DNA from: Utricularia gibba
Lineage: Eukaryota; Streptophyta; Magnoliopsida; Lamiales; Lentibulariaceae
Assembly: GCA_002189035.1 (NCBI GenBank)
Contig: NEEC01000004.1
Location: 496,001 to 560,000, forward strand
Reading direction: 5' to 3'
Length of the DNA: 64,000 bases
Position numbers and translations under genes: made by a program. Under the pieces are notes generated by a model. The model saw nothing but the letters and a program-made list of their open reading frames with translations, had not been told where the DNA came from and made no database searches. This document shows positions 12,967 to 24,500 of the stretch, piece after piece. Within the stretch, counting starts at the first letter, position 1. Each line of letters begins with the position of its first letter.

Positions 12967-14513
12967 ATGGAGTCCACCCTGAAGAGACGATGGTGGCCTC
13001 GCCTCAATAGCTATGCACTGGCCTGCGCACTGTTGGCATCTGCGAATTCGATTCTTCTTGGTTATGGTATTGTCGCTGGTTACGCTTTTCGTGGAGTGTT
13101 GTTGTTTTTGTTGGGTTTCGTTTGATTTCGTTGATGGGGTTCGCAGATATCGGTGTCATGAGTGGGGCGGTGCTGTTCATCAAGGAAAACCTGAAGATTT
13201 CGTCGGTGCAAGAGGAGATCTTGGTGGGTTCTTTGAATGCTGTGTCATTGATCGGTTCTTTGGCGTCGGGGAAGACGTCCGATTGGATTGGACGGAGATA
13301 CACCATTGTTTTGGCTGCCGCGACTTTTCTCGTGGGTGCGTTGCTCATGGGAATGGCGCCGTCTTACCCGTTTCTTATCACGGGGAGAGTCATTGCCGGC
13401 GTTGGTGTTGGGTATTCTCTCATGATTGCGCCGGTCTATACGGCTGAGGTTTCCCCGGCCGCCGCGAGGGGATTTCTGACCTCACTGCCGGAGGTGTTCA
13501 TCAATGTGGGGATTTTAATGGGTTACATTTCTAACTACGCGCTTTCGGGTCTACCCTCCCGGATAAACTGGCGATTGATGCTCGGATTAGCCGCAGTCCC
13601 TGCGGTGGGGATCGGCTGTGGGGTGTTGGCGATGCCGGAATCTCCGCGTTGGTTGATAATGAAGGGCCGCACGGAGGAGGCCAAAAAGGTTCTCGGACGG
13701 ATTTCCGAGAGCCGCGAGGAGGCGGAAATGCGGCTGGAGGAAATCACTTGCGCCGCCGCGGAAAACTCACCCTCGGGCGAGTGGAGAGGCCAAGGAGTCT
13801 GGAAAGAGCTCCTCTTCCCCTCTCCGCCTCTGCGCCGCATCCTCATCGCCGCAATCGGAATCAATTTCTTCATGCAGGCATCTGGAAACGACGCGGTGGT
13901 TTACTACACTCCGTCAGTGTTCAAATCCGCCGGCATACGCAGCCGCCGCGGCCTCGTCGGAGTGACGGTTATCATGGGCGTTGTCAAAACATCCTTCGTC
14001 CTGGTTTCGGCCCTTTTCTTGGATCACTACGGAAGAAGGCCGTTACTGCTACTGGGTTCAATGGGTATGGCGGTTTCACTAGCTGGACTGGGCCTCGGGT
14101 CCAAATATCTCGAACATCGGGCCCATAAACCGACTTGGGCCATAGCTTTATGCGTTGTGGCCGTCTGCGCCGATGTGTCTTTCTTCTCAATTGGGCTTGG
14201 CCCCATAACGTGGGTATACTCATCGGAGGTATTCCCGCTGAGACTGAGAGCCCAGGGGACTAGTCTGGCGGTATCTGTGAACCGGTTGGTTTCTGGTGCA
14301 GTATCGATGTCATTTTTAAGCATCTCCGGTAAGATTGGCTTCGGGGGGATGTTCCTAGTCCTCGCCGGCGTTATGGTGGTCGCAAGCGTCTTCTTTTACA
14401 TCTTCTTGCCGGAGACGAAAGGGAAGAGTTTGGAGGAGATGTGGGGGGTGTTCGAGGAGGAGAAAGTGGAGGGGGAGGAGGTGATTGAGGAGAAGGAAAT
14501 GACTGCCAAGTGA
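12967..14513 (+). CDS. Polyol/monosaccharide transporter (PLT family, MFS)
   Basis: Two exons (12967-13066 and 13147-14513) give 488 residues, typical for a plant PLT. These are plasma-membrane proton symporters for linear polyols and monosaccharides. The joined exons restore the family motif LLGYDIGVMSGA in TM1. Other landmarks are the DWIGRRYT loop, GRVIAGVGVGYSLMIAPVYTAEVSP, PESPRWLIMKGR after TM6, a PLT-type TM7 region NFFMQASGNDAVVYYTPSVFKSAG, DHYGRRPLLLLGS, GPITWVYSSEVFPLRLRAQG and the C-terminal PETKGKSLEEM, followed by an acidic tail. The start at 12967 (MESTLKRRWWPRLN) fits relatives. An in-frame ATG at 12847 would add 40 residues and cannot be excluded. Frame is intact over the whole CDS. 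The exact PLT number cannot be assigned. Confidence 0.9.
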
Positions 14514-15287
14514 TTTATGTGAAGGTTTGCTTTGATGTGTCTTCAGTAGCACATAGCCCTGATCATTAAATCCTTAGAAAATGTAAATGCTGTCCCTATT
14601 GTTCAAAAAAGAACTATTTGGTATTAAAGAGTATTCCATCACATCACTTTGAATACAAAAGCCATTTTTTGTAAAATATCCAACGCCCTCTGCTTGTTTT
14701 AAGCTGGAGCATTCCTAGTAAACATCTGTTATTTAGCTTACAGGAACCCACGTTTTTTTTCTGCACTAGACGTTATGTTTGCTATTTCTTGTTCTACAAA
14801 AATTGCAGCTTCCCTTGAAACTTCTTTGATTTTGATGAAATTCTGACTATTTAGTTAGATTCAGATCGGGTTAGAGAATTGGCATGACATCAAAACAAAT
14901 AGTGGGAGTTTGGAGGTACAGAAAGCGCCGAGTTAGTAAGTAGCAGTACCAAGTTCTTTGTTGGCAGGACATCAAAACAAATAATCAAGAAAATTCCATT
15001 GTAACTCATTGTTCGGATCTATCATGGATCATGCATTTCATAATGGACTAGAGTTGCAAGCGACAGCGTCTTCCTTAGCAAGCTGATATGGTTCACATAT
15101 ACGCCATATATTACTTAAAAAAGCCCTTACTACAAATGATGAAGCAATTGCGCATGACTTAAAGATTGAGGTAATAGTTTTCCACTGGAGAGAAACAAAT
15201 TCATGCAAAAGTGCGTTGCTTCAAAGCAGGTTCACAAGCAAAGAAGAAAATGCATACATTCAAAGATCATGATTACTAACACTTAGC
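14514..15287. other. Intergenic, convergent 3' ends
   Basis: The transporter (+) and the KAKU4/NUP1-like gene (-) converge here. Nothing beyond 3'-UTR-like sequence is recognised. An 18-base phrase (GACATCAAAACAAATA plus flank) occurs twice, near 14886 and 14968. Confidence 0.5.
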
Positions 15288-18197
15288 TCAACAGCAGACA
15301 GCATCTTTTCCTAATGAAGCAAAAGACAACCTGGTATTATTGTTGTCGGATCCAAATTTGAATATAGGATCAGAATCACCATGAGTTGTCAATGTGCTAG
15401 CAGTCGATGGAAAAGAAAAAACAAGACGTGGGGTAGAGCGGCTGGCACCGAAAGTGTAGGTTGGTATGGTTGGAGCTGCAGCCGGAACTGAAACTGCACT
15501 TGCAGAAGTTGATGGAAATAGGGAAGGTGTTGGCAGATCAGAAAGCACACCTGAGGTAGCAGAATATGGAAAAGTGAAGGTTGGACAGCTTCCAGGAGAA
15601 GTGGCACCACCAAATCCAGGTTTGCTGATTGCAAGTGATGGCAGCGATAGTTTGGGCACATGATTCCTTGAAAGCTCCGAATCTGCTGTCATCCTCATAT
15701 CCCGACCGCTGCCAAAGTGGGGGCTGGAGAAGATTGAATTTGTTGTTGCCTGCACAAGATTTGCCAAAAGGGCAGAGGAGAAATGATGTTAACAAGTTTT
15801 TCAGTTTTAAAAATAAAATGTGAAGGAGATCCCATGCTGATCACTAGATGAAATGACAGAATAATCGACCAGGCTCAATGATAATTTTCAAATCAGAAGT
15901 ATTAGTTAGCAAAACTTCATATATACAGATATCTTTCCGTTCTCTAGCTCAACGTGAGTATTCAGGCAACACTAAATCAAAATACGGGGCCTGGTCATGG
16001 ATTTTTCCTTACCAAGCTGCTGGCATATTTTCAAAGTTGTGAACTGCATGTGGAGAAATAGAAAATGAATGGAATATAATGAAGTAGATACAGTACCTCA
16101 TTTACACTTTTGTTCAGAGCAAATGAACCACTTTTGGGAGCAAAAGAATGCTCTAAAGCAACACCATGCAAGAATCTAGAGGCACTATTGTCAGCCTCAG
16201 AAACTATGGCTTTCCCCTTCCCAGAATCTTTTGCCTCAGAAGTGCCATTGTTAACAGATTCACCAACAAACTTGAACTTGATATACTTACTGCCAGATTT
16301 ATCCGAATTCAGGTTCGAAGTAGGCTCTGCAATGTGCATTGAGCCGCCATTTTCCACGTGTATTGTATCATTTGCTCGAGGAACAGATGGTCCTCTCCAT
16401 GAAGTTGCCAATTGCAACTCAGCTTCTTTTTCTTTTGGGGTGGGTTTTTCTCTATCCAGATGTTCAAGAATTGTCCTAACTGCCTGACTAGATGATAATT
16501 TCATATATCCAATATCCCTATCGGAAGTAGCTGGCGCATTTTCACCAGAGTAAATGTTGGCACCCAGAGTTTTATCAGGTTCCACACTCTTCTGCTTCCC
16601 AGGCAAGGATCCTTCAGGTGCTTGCGGCACCGTGACCCTTGAAGAGACCTGCTTATCTGAACCTGAAAACACAGATAACCTGGGACGAAAATCTGAAGCA
16701 AATCTGCTCCTGGCATGACGAATGGGGCCTGTTGATCCATATTCACCAACAGTTTCACGAGAAGATTTTTCCTGAAATTTATTGAGTGAGAAAACTATAT
16801 TGAATAAAAAAAATTACCAATCATGAGAATGCACTAACGATCAAAATTTGAAAACCTGACGGGAGAAGAATATTTTCAAACAAGGGATAGACATTAACTT
16901 ATATAAATAAAAGAATAAAAAGCATAAAAAAAGAAAGCGTTGCACCTGCCTATATGAAGATGCTGAAGGTTGTTGTAGCGGAGTTGATGGATATTCATAT
17001 CTGCCATCCACTGGAAACTACATCATCAAAGCGTTCAGTACATTGCAGAAGTATCACAGAATGGTTCATCGTAAATAACAGGGAAATACACCTTTGTTGT
17101 AGATTTCAACAGTGTGGATCTAGAATATGGGCTCCTTGTAAAGTCTTGAATCCTCTGTCGTCTCCTCTGATCCCGCGGTGTGGAATACTCATGCAATATG
17201 GCACCAGGCCAGCATATCAAAGGCTTGGGGGAAGGAGATGGAGAAAATCCTTTTCCAGAAGGAAAATTGCTTGGCGGGGCTTGCTCGTACTTAGACATGA
17301 ATTTATGTCGATCATCGCCTCCCCCAGATGTACAACTTGCCATGTATGCACGAGCAATATCTATGGGGAAAGCATCAACTTTACCTGACCTCTGCACATT
17401 TTTACTTGAAGGCGTCAATGCTTTGATACATATAAAAAAAAAAAAAGATGATTCATAGTTCTATGGATATGAATGCCACATACTACCAAAAATGTATAAA
17501 ATATAAATCTGCAGTTAACCCAAAAAAAAAAAAAGCATTCACCAAATAACTTATGGATGAAACATCAACATAATTTATAGACTGAAACCGTAGAATTTAA
17601 ACACAAGGGGAAATCTGCTCACATCAGAGTCTTCATGGAATCTAACGGTTGATGCTCGGGAAAAATCTTGCTTCTTTTCCTGAGATGGAATACTCGGGAC
17701 TTCATCTGTTCGTAGAATTATCTGGGTATCTTTTACATTACCATTCTCCGGTTTTTCATCCTGCAACTGTTCTGTCTTTGAATTTAATATATCCAGAAAT
17801 CGACTTATTTCCTCCCTGCATGCGAATGGTAAAATTAGGCGCATTAGTAATCAGAAACCTGCAAACTAAAATGATGGGAAAAAGGGTTCTTGACATATAT
17901 CTTTCATCCGCCCATACATTTGTATCATTATTCTTTTATAATTCACTTAGTGTTGTAAAAGTCAGTAATTTTCGCCCTCGAATCTTCTAATTGATGGTAC
18001 TCAGTTCTCATTGACAACACATCGTACATCAGACGCACAGCCCTCTATCCCATGATTGAATGTGAGGTTAAATAATCAAACCCTAATATACGAAGGGAAT
18101 GAAAAAGGCACCTAGAGAAAGTGTTCTCTTTTATCAACTCCACTATTCTAGAAAAATCAGAATCATTGCCGCTCTTCTCTTCGCCAGATCCAGCCAT
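15288..18197 (-). CDS. KAKU4/NUP1-like nuclear-envelope / nucleoporin-like protein
   Basis: Gene with at least five coding exons. Exon 1 (18112-18197) encodes MAGSGEEKSGNDSDFSRIVE and then LIKENTFSR. Exon 2 (17623-about 17817) starts EEISRFLDIL. Later exons carry IDIARAYMAS, FSPSPSPKPLICWPGAIL, STPRDQRRRQRIQDFTRSPYSR (about 17090-17390), GSTGPIRHARSRF, ILEHLDREKPTPKEKEAELQLAT (about 16410-16490) and a C-terminus with phenylalanine-rich, FG-like segments: TFTFPYSATSGVLSD, YTFGASRSTP, LVFSFPS, IFKFGSD (15330-15600). These features match the plant KAKU4/NUP136(NUP1) group and an Arabidopsis nucleoporin-like relative, which act at the inner nuclear envelope and pore basket. The N-terminus is shorter than in KAKU4. 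A 5'-UTR exon probably lies near 18355-18470, with its intron ending just before 18240. Exon junctions between about 15750 and 16098 are uncertain. Confidence 0.6.
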
Positions 18198-18653
18198 TGG
18201 AGACTCTCCAGCAAATTAAACTTCCGGATCCTAAGAGAAACATGTCAAATTGTTTCATGAACAACTCTGCCGACAAGTAAAATGGTAAAATGAAACCGCT
18301 CGATTAACCAAAGCCCCAACATCAGTGCCACATTAAAACAAAAGATTACCTATAATCGCACGAGAAGGCAGTCGCTCCTTCAAGAATCGGGAAAAAGCCT
18401 GCGCCCGCCGAACCAGGAATCGAAGACGCTTCGGCGGCGAATCGTACCACCGCCGCCGTCTATTTCGTTTCTATTTGAAAACGTGCGTTGGTCCCCGGAT
18501 CCAACTTATTTGCAATATGGCCCTTGAAAAAAGAAACCAATGTGAGGGGGCCCAACCAACACTGGAGGAGAATATGGTAAATAGGGCAATAACTATAAAA
18601 AGGACAATTCAATAAAATACTCCTGCAAAAATAATTAAAAAAAACATAACGAA

Positions 18654-18999
18654 CACGTGCCATGGTAATAAAGCATACTAAGCTTTTCATTGGTTCGGTC
18701 TCGGAGGATTGTCACGTGTTGTTTCTACGAAATACAAACTCAAGACTTGGGCGACGGCTGATGAATCCGAAGTCGCACGAGGTCGCTACTTGCTACTGTA
18801 GAGTGTGGACTCAACGCGACCCATAGAAACAAAGAACGGGGGAAAAGTCTAGGTACCAAAACCGAAGGATGATCCAGATCCCTCCGTTTGGAAGTAGGAT
18901 TGAACAACGTGAATTGTTCCAATGGAAACTAAACTGCGTAACAGTGGCAAAATAGAACTCTCCAAGGACAGGCGGGGGGGTTCCGAATGTGAGCACGTG
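18654..18999. promoter_or_regulatory. Three perfect G-boxes between the KAKU4-like gene and the GH17 gene
   Basis: The palindromic hexamer CACGTG occurs at 18654-18659, 18713-18718 and 18994-18999. It is the core site for plant bZIP and bHLH factors (for example ABF, PIF and MYC). The cluster lies upstream of both divergent genes: about 0.5 kb from the start of the KAKU4-like gene and about 0.4-0.7 kb from that of the glucanase. Which gene it serves is not known. Confidence 0.45.
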
Positions 19000-19369
19000 T
19001 GTACCGTATGTACATCATTCTCAAATCCTCGGATTCGTAAGGTAAAGTGTTGGGTCCTGGAACTGTATGCCATCCAATTTAAAAATGGATGGCGGAGGCT
19101 TCAACTTTCTAGTGGGTTATGGGTCCTGATTCCGGAAATCCATACTTTTCCTGAATAATTCCTCTCCTTTCGCCTCACATGCCTCGCATCCCCACGCGCT
19201 TAATCGTCTTTCTTCGTTGGGTGTACATCGGTGGTTCAAAGGAGTGGCCTTTCGTAGCACTTTTAAGGCCCCCAAGTCATCATTTCGTGGGCTCTGTTGA
19301 TTTTTGCCGATATCGTCAAAAGCCCTTTTTTTGGTGGTCTTGAGAGAAGAGGCTGTTTAGCAGCGGGTG

Positions 19370-20802
19370 ATGGCGTATCTTCATATGAAGCCCGTTAAGT
19401 ACGTGCTTGAGAAGACACATGGGAACCCGGTGGCTATGAAGATTCTCCGATTTATGTTTCTGTCGTTATTTGTTGCAAGCGATGGTAAGTAGGGTTTTTT
19501 CAGCGTTCCATCTCCTCTTTGTTTTATTTGTATATCATTTGCTTGGTTTTTTTTTCTTGTTTTGTTATGGGGGCGAATTTCGTGTTCTGCGTTGTTTTTA
19601 AGCTGAAAGAGATGTTTTTTGAATTGGATTGGTGATAAGGGCAACAAGATAAAAACTCTGTTCTTGTAGTTTCGCAGTTGCTTTGTGAAATTACTGGTGT
19701 TCTTTTGGAGTTAAGGTCGGATTTTCTGTTATGAAGTGCTGTGAAATTACTGATGTTCTTCATCCTTTTTTTTTTTTTTTTTTTTTTTGTTTCAGCAAGT
19801 GCGTTCACTGGGACGTATGGGATTAACTATGGTAGGATAGCAAACAATATTCCTTCTCCAGAAGAAGTGGTCACGCTTCTAAAAGCTTCAAAGATCAAGA
19901 ATGTGAGAATCTATGATGCTGACCATACAGTTCTCAACGCCTTCAAAGGGACAGGGCTTGAGTTGGTCATTGGCCTTCCTAATGAATACGTCAGGGAAAT
20001 GAGTGCTAATGCAGATCATGCACTGAAATGGGTCCAGGATAATGTGCAGTCCTTCCTTCCCGAGACGCGCATTGTGGGTATTGCGATTGGAAATGAAGTT
20101 CTTGCAGGAGGAGATTATGATCTGGCGGTAGCCCTGTTGGCCGCTGTCAAGAACATACACAATGCCACGAAGGTGTTAGGGATAGACGGCAAAGTTCAGA
20201 TTTCAACAGCCCATTCACAAGCTGTCTTCTCGAATTCTTATCCCCCGTCTTCATGTACCTTTAGAGAAGGTGTTGATCAGCTGATGAAACCACTCTTGGA
20301 GTTCTTCACACAGATCGGCTCCCCTTTCTGTCTAAATGCTTATCCTTTCCTCGCCTACACTTACAACCCCGACAGGATTGATCTAAACTACACCCTTTTT
20401 CAAGCAACCGAAGGAATACGCGACAACAGAACTGGCTTACACTATGATAACATGCTGGATGCCCAGATCGATGCTGCGTATGCTGCTTTGGAAGATGCTG
20501 GTTTCAAAAAAATGGAGGTCATAGTGACAGAAACAGGCTGGGCTTCTCACGGTGACCAAAACGAGCCTGCTGCTACATCAACCAATGCCAGAACTTACAA
20601 CTATAACCTCCGTAAGAGACTTGCTTTGAGGAAAGGGACTCCACTGAGACCAAAATCAGTAGTGAAAGCTTACATTTTTGCACTGTTCAACGAGAACTTG
20701 AAACCTGGAGCTGGTTCTGAGAAGCACTATGGACTCTTCAGGGCAGATGGGAATGCTTCATATGATATTGGCTTCCGTGGACTGAAATCCTCTTCCTCTT
20801 GA
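19370..20802 (+). CDS. Glucan endo-1,3-beta-glucosidase, GH17 (At2g27500/glucosidase 14-like)
   Basis: Two exons (19370-19484 and 19796-20802) give 373 residues, in frame. It hydrolyses beta-1,3-glucan (callose) in the apoplast. Exon 1 is a short leader; its end plus the start of exon 2 form the secretion signal (MKILRFMFLSLFVASDASAF). The mature domain begins TGTYGINYGRIANNIPSPEE. The catalytic proton donor is the Glu in GIAIGNEVLAGG and the nucleophile is the Glu in VIVTETGWASHGD. The remaining GH17 landmarks are PFCLNAYPFLAY and KAYIFALFNENLKPG. There is no C-terminal X8/CBM43 domain and no obvious GPI signal; the protein stops after GLKSSSS. The start at 19370 adds 22 residues before the Met that directly precedes the signal core, so the real start could be at 19436. 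The intron ends in a run of about 23 T directly before the acceptor. Confidence 0.88.
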
Positions 20803-21545
20803 ACTATTCCTGGCCAACAACTATGGGAGATCCCAATGTCCATCAGAAATCAATGCTTCGGGTCGATAGTTTGGTTGTCTTATTGTGGTCCTTAGAGTGT
20901 AAATGATCATAGTGCCAATTGAGATGGACCTAGGGCAACAACGTATTCTATTGAATCCAAATTTATAGTTAAGATATTTAATAGTTTTTTTTTTTCTGAT
21001 GGTATTTTACATTGATTGTGTATAATGTGGAAATATGTTTAAATAATAAGATTTTTATAATGTTATATTAGTTGTTTTTATTAAAAAGATATAATGTAAA
21101 ATTGTGAAGATTTTATGTATAAAATGAATAATATAAATTAAAATAATTTTTTTATAAATTTAAATTTAATTATATTACATTTAATTAAACACGTATATAA
21201 TGTTTGGAATTATTTAAAATTGAATGATTTATTTAAAATAAAAGTAATTATAAAATATGTAGTTTAAATAAATCACATCTAAAATTTTAAGTTTCTTTTT
21301 CATTTTCTAAAAATGTTTTAAGATTTTTATGAGTTTTTTAATTTTTTGTAATTGAATATTTTATTATTAGGTTACCAAAAATAAAATGCTGTTATTTTCT
21401 AGGAAACGGTTGCGATATGGAAAAGTTTGTTAGTTTATGACAATTGATTTTGTGTGTTGTGACAAGGGCAGCTCAGCTTCATCTTCTTCCCGACGTGGTT
21501 GTGTACTCGCAATTGAATGTCATTGAATGCTACTACAGGAATCTG
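20803..21545. other. Intergenic, AT-rich
   Basis: 3' flank of the glucanase, then an extremely AT-rich stretch (about 20960-21420) rich in TTTATA/AAATTT words, then the WDR11 upstream region. It may be a decayed transposon, but I found no ends or duplication. No gene is recognised. Confidence 0.5.
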
Positions 21546-24500
21546 ATGGCGATTCCTCGGCCGCCGGGTGGACCGTCCACCGCCGCATGGGAGTGTATGC
21601 TTCCCGGTCCACCGTCAAAGAGCAATGGCGGATCCGCTGACATTTCTCAGGCCGGCCTGCTCGCGTACGCTGCCGGAAGCTCTGTCGCTGTGGTCGATAC
21701 CTATTCGATGCAACTTATTTCTACGCTTCCCCTCCCTCCGGCACCTTCGGCCAATACCTCACCATTCGTCACGGCCGTGCGGTGGTCTCCGCTCTCTTTG
21801 CCTCACCAGTTACACGATACGGACAACTTTTCTCCTCACTTACTGCTCGCTGTCGGTGATCGCCATGGCCGCATTGCACTGCTTGATTTTCGATCCAGAT
21901 CCCCAATTTTATTTTGTGATACGAATGGTTCCAGTGCGTTAAAACTGGGTATTCAGGATCTGTGCTGGATCCAAACTAGGGCGGAGTCATGGTCGCTTGC
22001 CGCTATATGTGGACCTTCGCTGCTCAGCATTTATAATTGTGCCACCGGCGCGTGTTTTTTTAAGTATGACGCTTCACCTGAACCGCTATCCTGTTTACGC
22101 CGTGACCCGTTTGATTCTCGTCATTTTTGCGCCTTGGGACTCAAAGGATTTCTTCTTTCAGTGCGGTTGCTGGGTGATGACTCTGAAAACAATGTCGTGC
22201 TGAAGGAGTTGCAGATCCGTACTGAAACATCAGAATTACAGAGGCTGGAGAAGGATGCTTCTAATGCTAGCACCAATGGGGGTCCAGCTTCTGTTGTTTT
22301 TCCGAATTACATTGTGAAATTTGCCTTCTCACCACATTGGAAGCACATGATATTGGTCAGTTTTCCAAGAGAACTTGTGCTGTTTGATATGCAGTACGAG
22401 AGCGTACTCTTCGCCACGGGGTTACCCAGGGGGTGCGGCAAGTGCTTAGAAGTGTTGCCTGACTTGAATATTGAGGTCTTTTACTGTGCTCATTTAGATG
22501 GAAAACTGAGTACCTGGAGACGCAAAGAGTGAGTCTTTCAGTTTTCATCGTCTCATTAATACTGATGCTTTTTTTATTGGAAGATTCAATTGCCGGTTAT
22601 CTAGATCACCAAAACCATTATGAATTCCATCCTTAGCGTAAGATGCCTTCACAATCGTGCAGTTACATTCTACATCTGCACTCTTGATCATTTGAAATTG
22701 CATCAGGGGAATCAAGATAGTGAAAAGACAACTATGGATAAAATGCCTAATCTCAACTTGCATGCAATGTGAAAGTGTTTCAAATGAACTATGAAGCATG
22801 TGAAACTAGAGTTTAAATTATTTTACTTTCATGAGAAGTACTTCAACCATCTCATGCATATCAACCATGAAAGTGCAGAGTTATGTAATGAAGGCTGTGG
22901 TTCTTTGTGCTGAGCGACACTTTTTTGGCTCCTATGGTCATTGTGTTTCTTTATCTTGTTTTCATCTGGAAATAGGTTTTTGTTAGTTGTAATCATATTG
23001 TATTTTAGACAGCACATTTTATGATTGCAGACTCCCGTTTTGCGTGTAAGGAAACTGATATTTTTCTTGGTTTTCTCATGAGATAGTTGAGAATAGAGTT
23101 CTATGAATATCATTGCACAGTTGAAAATGATCAGTTAACACAACTTCACCTGGATTTCTGAAGCCATACTTATTATCTAGTACCTCAGGGGGGAGCAGGT
23201 GTATAGTATGCATTCAGTGGATGAATTGTTACCATCAATTGGCACAACTGTTCCCTCTCCTGCAGTTCTTGCTGTTGCCATCAACCAGTCTGAATACACA
23301 CTTCAGATCATTCGCAGGCATTGTCCAGATGTAAATTCATCACATTTGGAGCTAAATAGTCCTATTACTGATGAATCTGCTGTGATTTCAAAGATGCATT
23401 TGGTATCCATTTCGGATGATGGTAAAGTGTGGAAATGGCTCCTGACTGCTCAAGGATCCAGGGCCAGTGAGAGTAAAATAGATGAAATTGAAAAGAATGC
23501 TGAATTAAATGATCCACTCCCAAAGATTGACTCTTTGGGAGAAGTTCCGTCTACTGCCAAACAAGAACAAATCAAAATTGAAAAAACAGAGAATTGTGAC
23601 AGAAGAATTAGCCAGCATAATGCTACATCTTCCACGGCAGATGAAGTCTCTCTTAAGGTTTTGTTTCATCAATTTCTACATTTAATTTTTCCCTGGTTTT
23701 GAGAACAAATAATTAGAGCGTCTGTCATTGTACCTAGAGAGTATGTTTTCTAAGGTAGGAGACTATCCATTATAAGGAGACATGGAAACAGTGGATGGGG
23801 ACTGGATTATTGTCGAAGATATCAGACGTTTGTGGGCCTTCTTGCATTTTCTGTGTGTATCAAGTGTATATTCCTTGCCAAAGATTCTGCCATCTCTCAC
23901 CATTACCCGTGTCTTTATCTTTCTCTTTATGTAGTATTATGCATAGACATTGATGCCTTCCCTATATGGCTTTGAATTTGCCATTCAGAAAAACAGAAAA
24001 CTACATACGTACTTGACTGTAAATTGACATGTCTTGTCACTTGTTGATATTGATTGAATTGATCGTTTGTTCTATTTTTTTGTTCACATTTTACTTGCTC
24101 ACCGCAGATATATCTCGTTGGGCTGCTTCAACTTGTATCATCTACTGTGACGATGTTGGCCGTACCATCTCCTTCATTGACTGCTACTTCGGCTCGTGAG
24201 TGGCTATTCATGGTTTTCTATACGCCCTTATGTTTATATTGTTCAGAGCAGGCTTTTACTCATCATGACGTGTTTTCAACATAATTGATTATCATTAACT
24301 TGTAGGTGGCGGGAATTCACCTGCTATAGCTGTTCCACTGGTTGCTTTGGGGACACAAATTGGAACAATTGATGTTATTGATATCTCAGCCAATGCCGTT
24401 GCTGCCAGCTTTTCTGTACATGGAAGCATGGTTAGGGATTGCGATGGCTTGGAAATTCAAGGCTGGTCTCATTTTCATATACACAGGTTAGTGTAATCAG

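Noticed and set aside
13649-14323. Open frames on both strands inside the polyol transporter
   Set aside because: These are shadows of a GC-rich coding exon; only the MFS frame is conserved.
15998-16028. A 31-base microexon in the KAKU4-like gene (HNFENMPAAW reading)
   Set aside because: It has good AG/GT borders, but its phase does not fit the exons on either side, so I did not include it.
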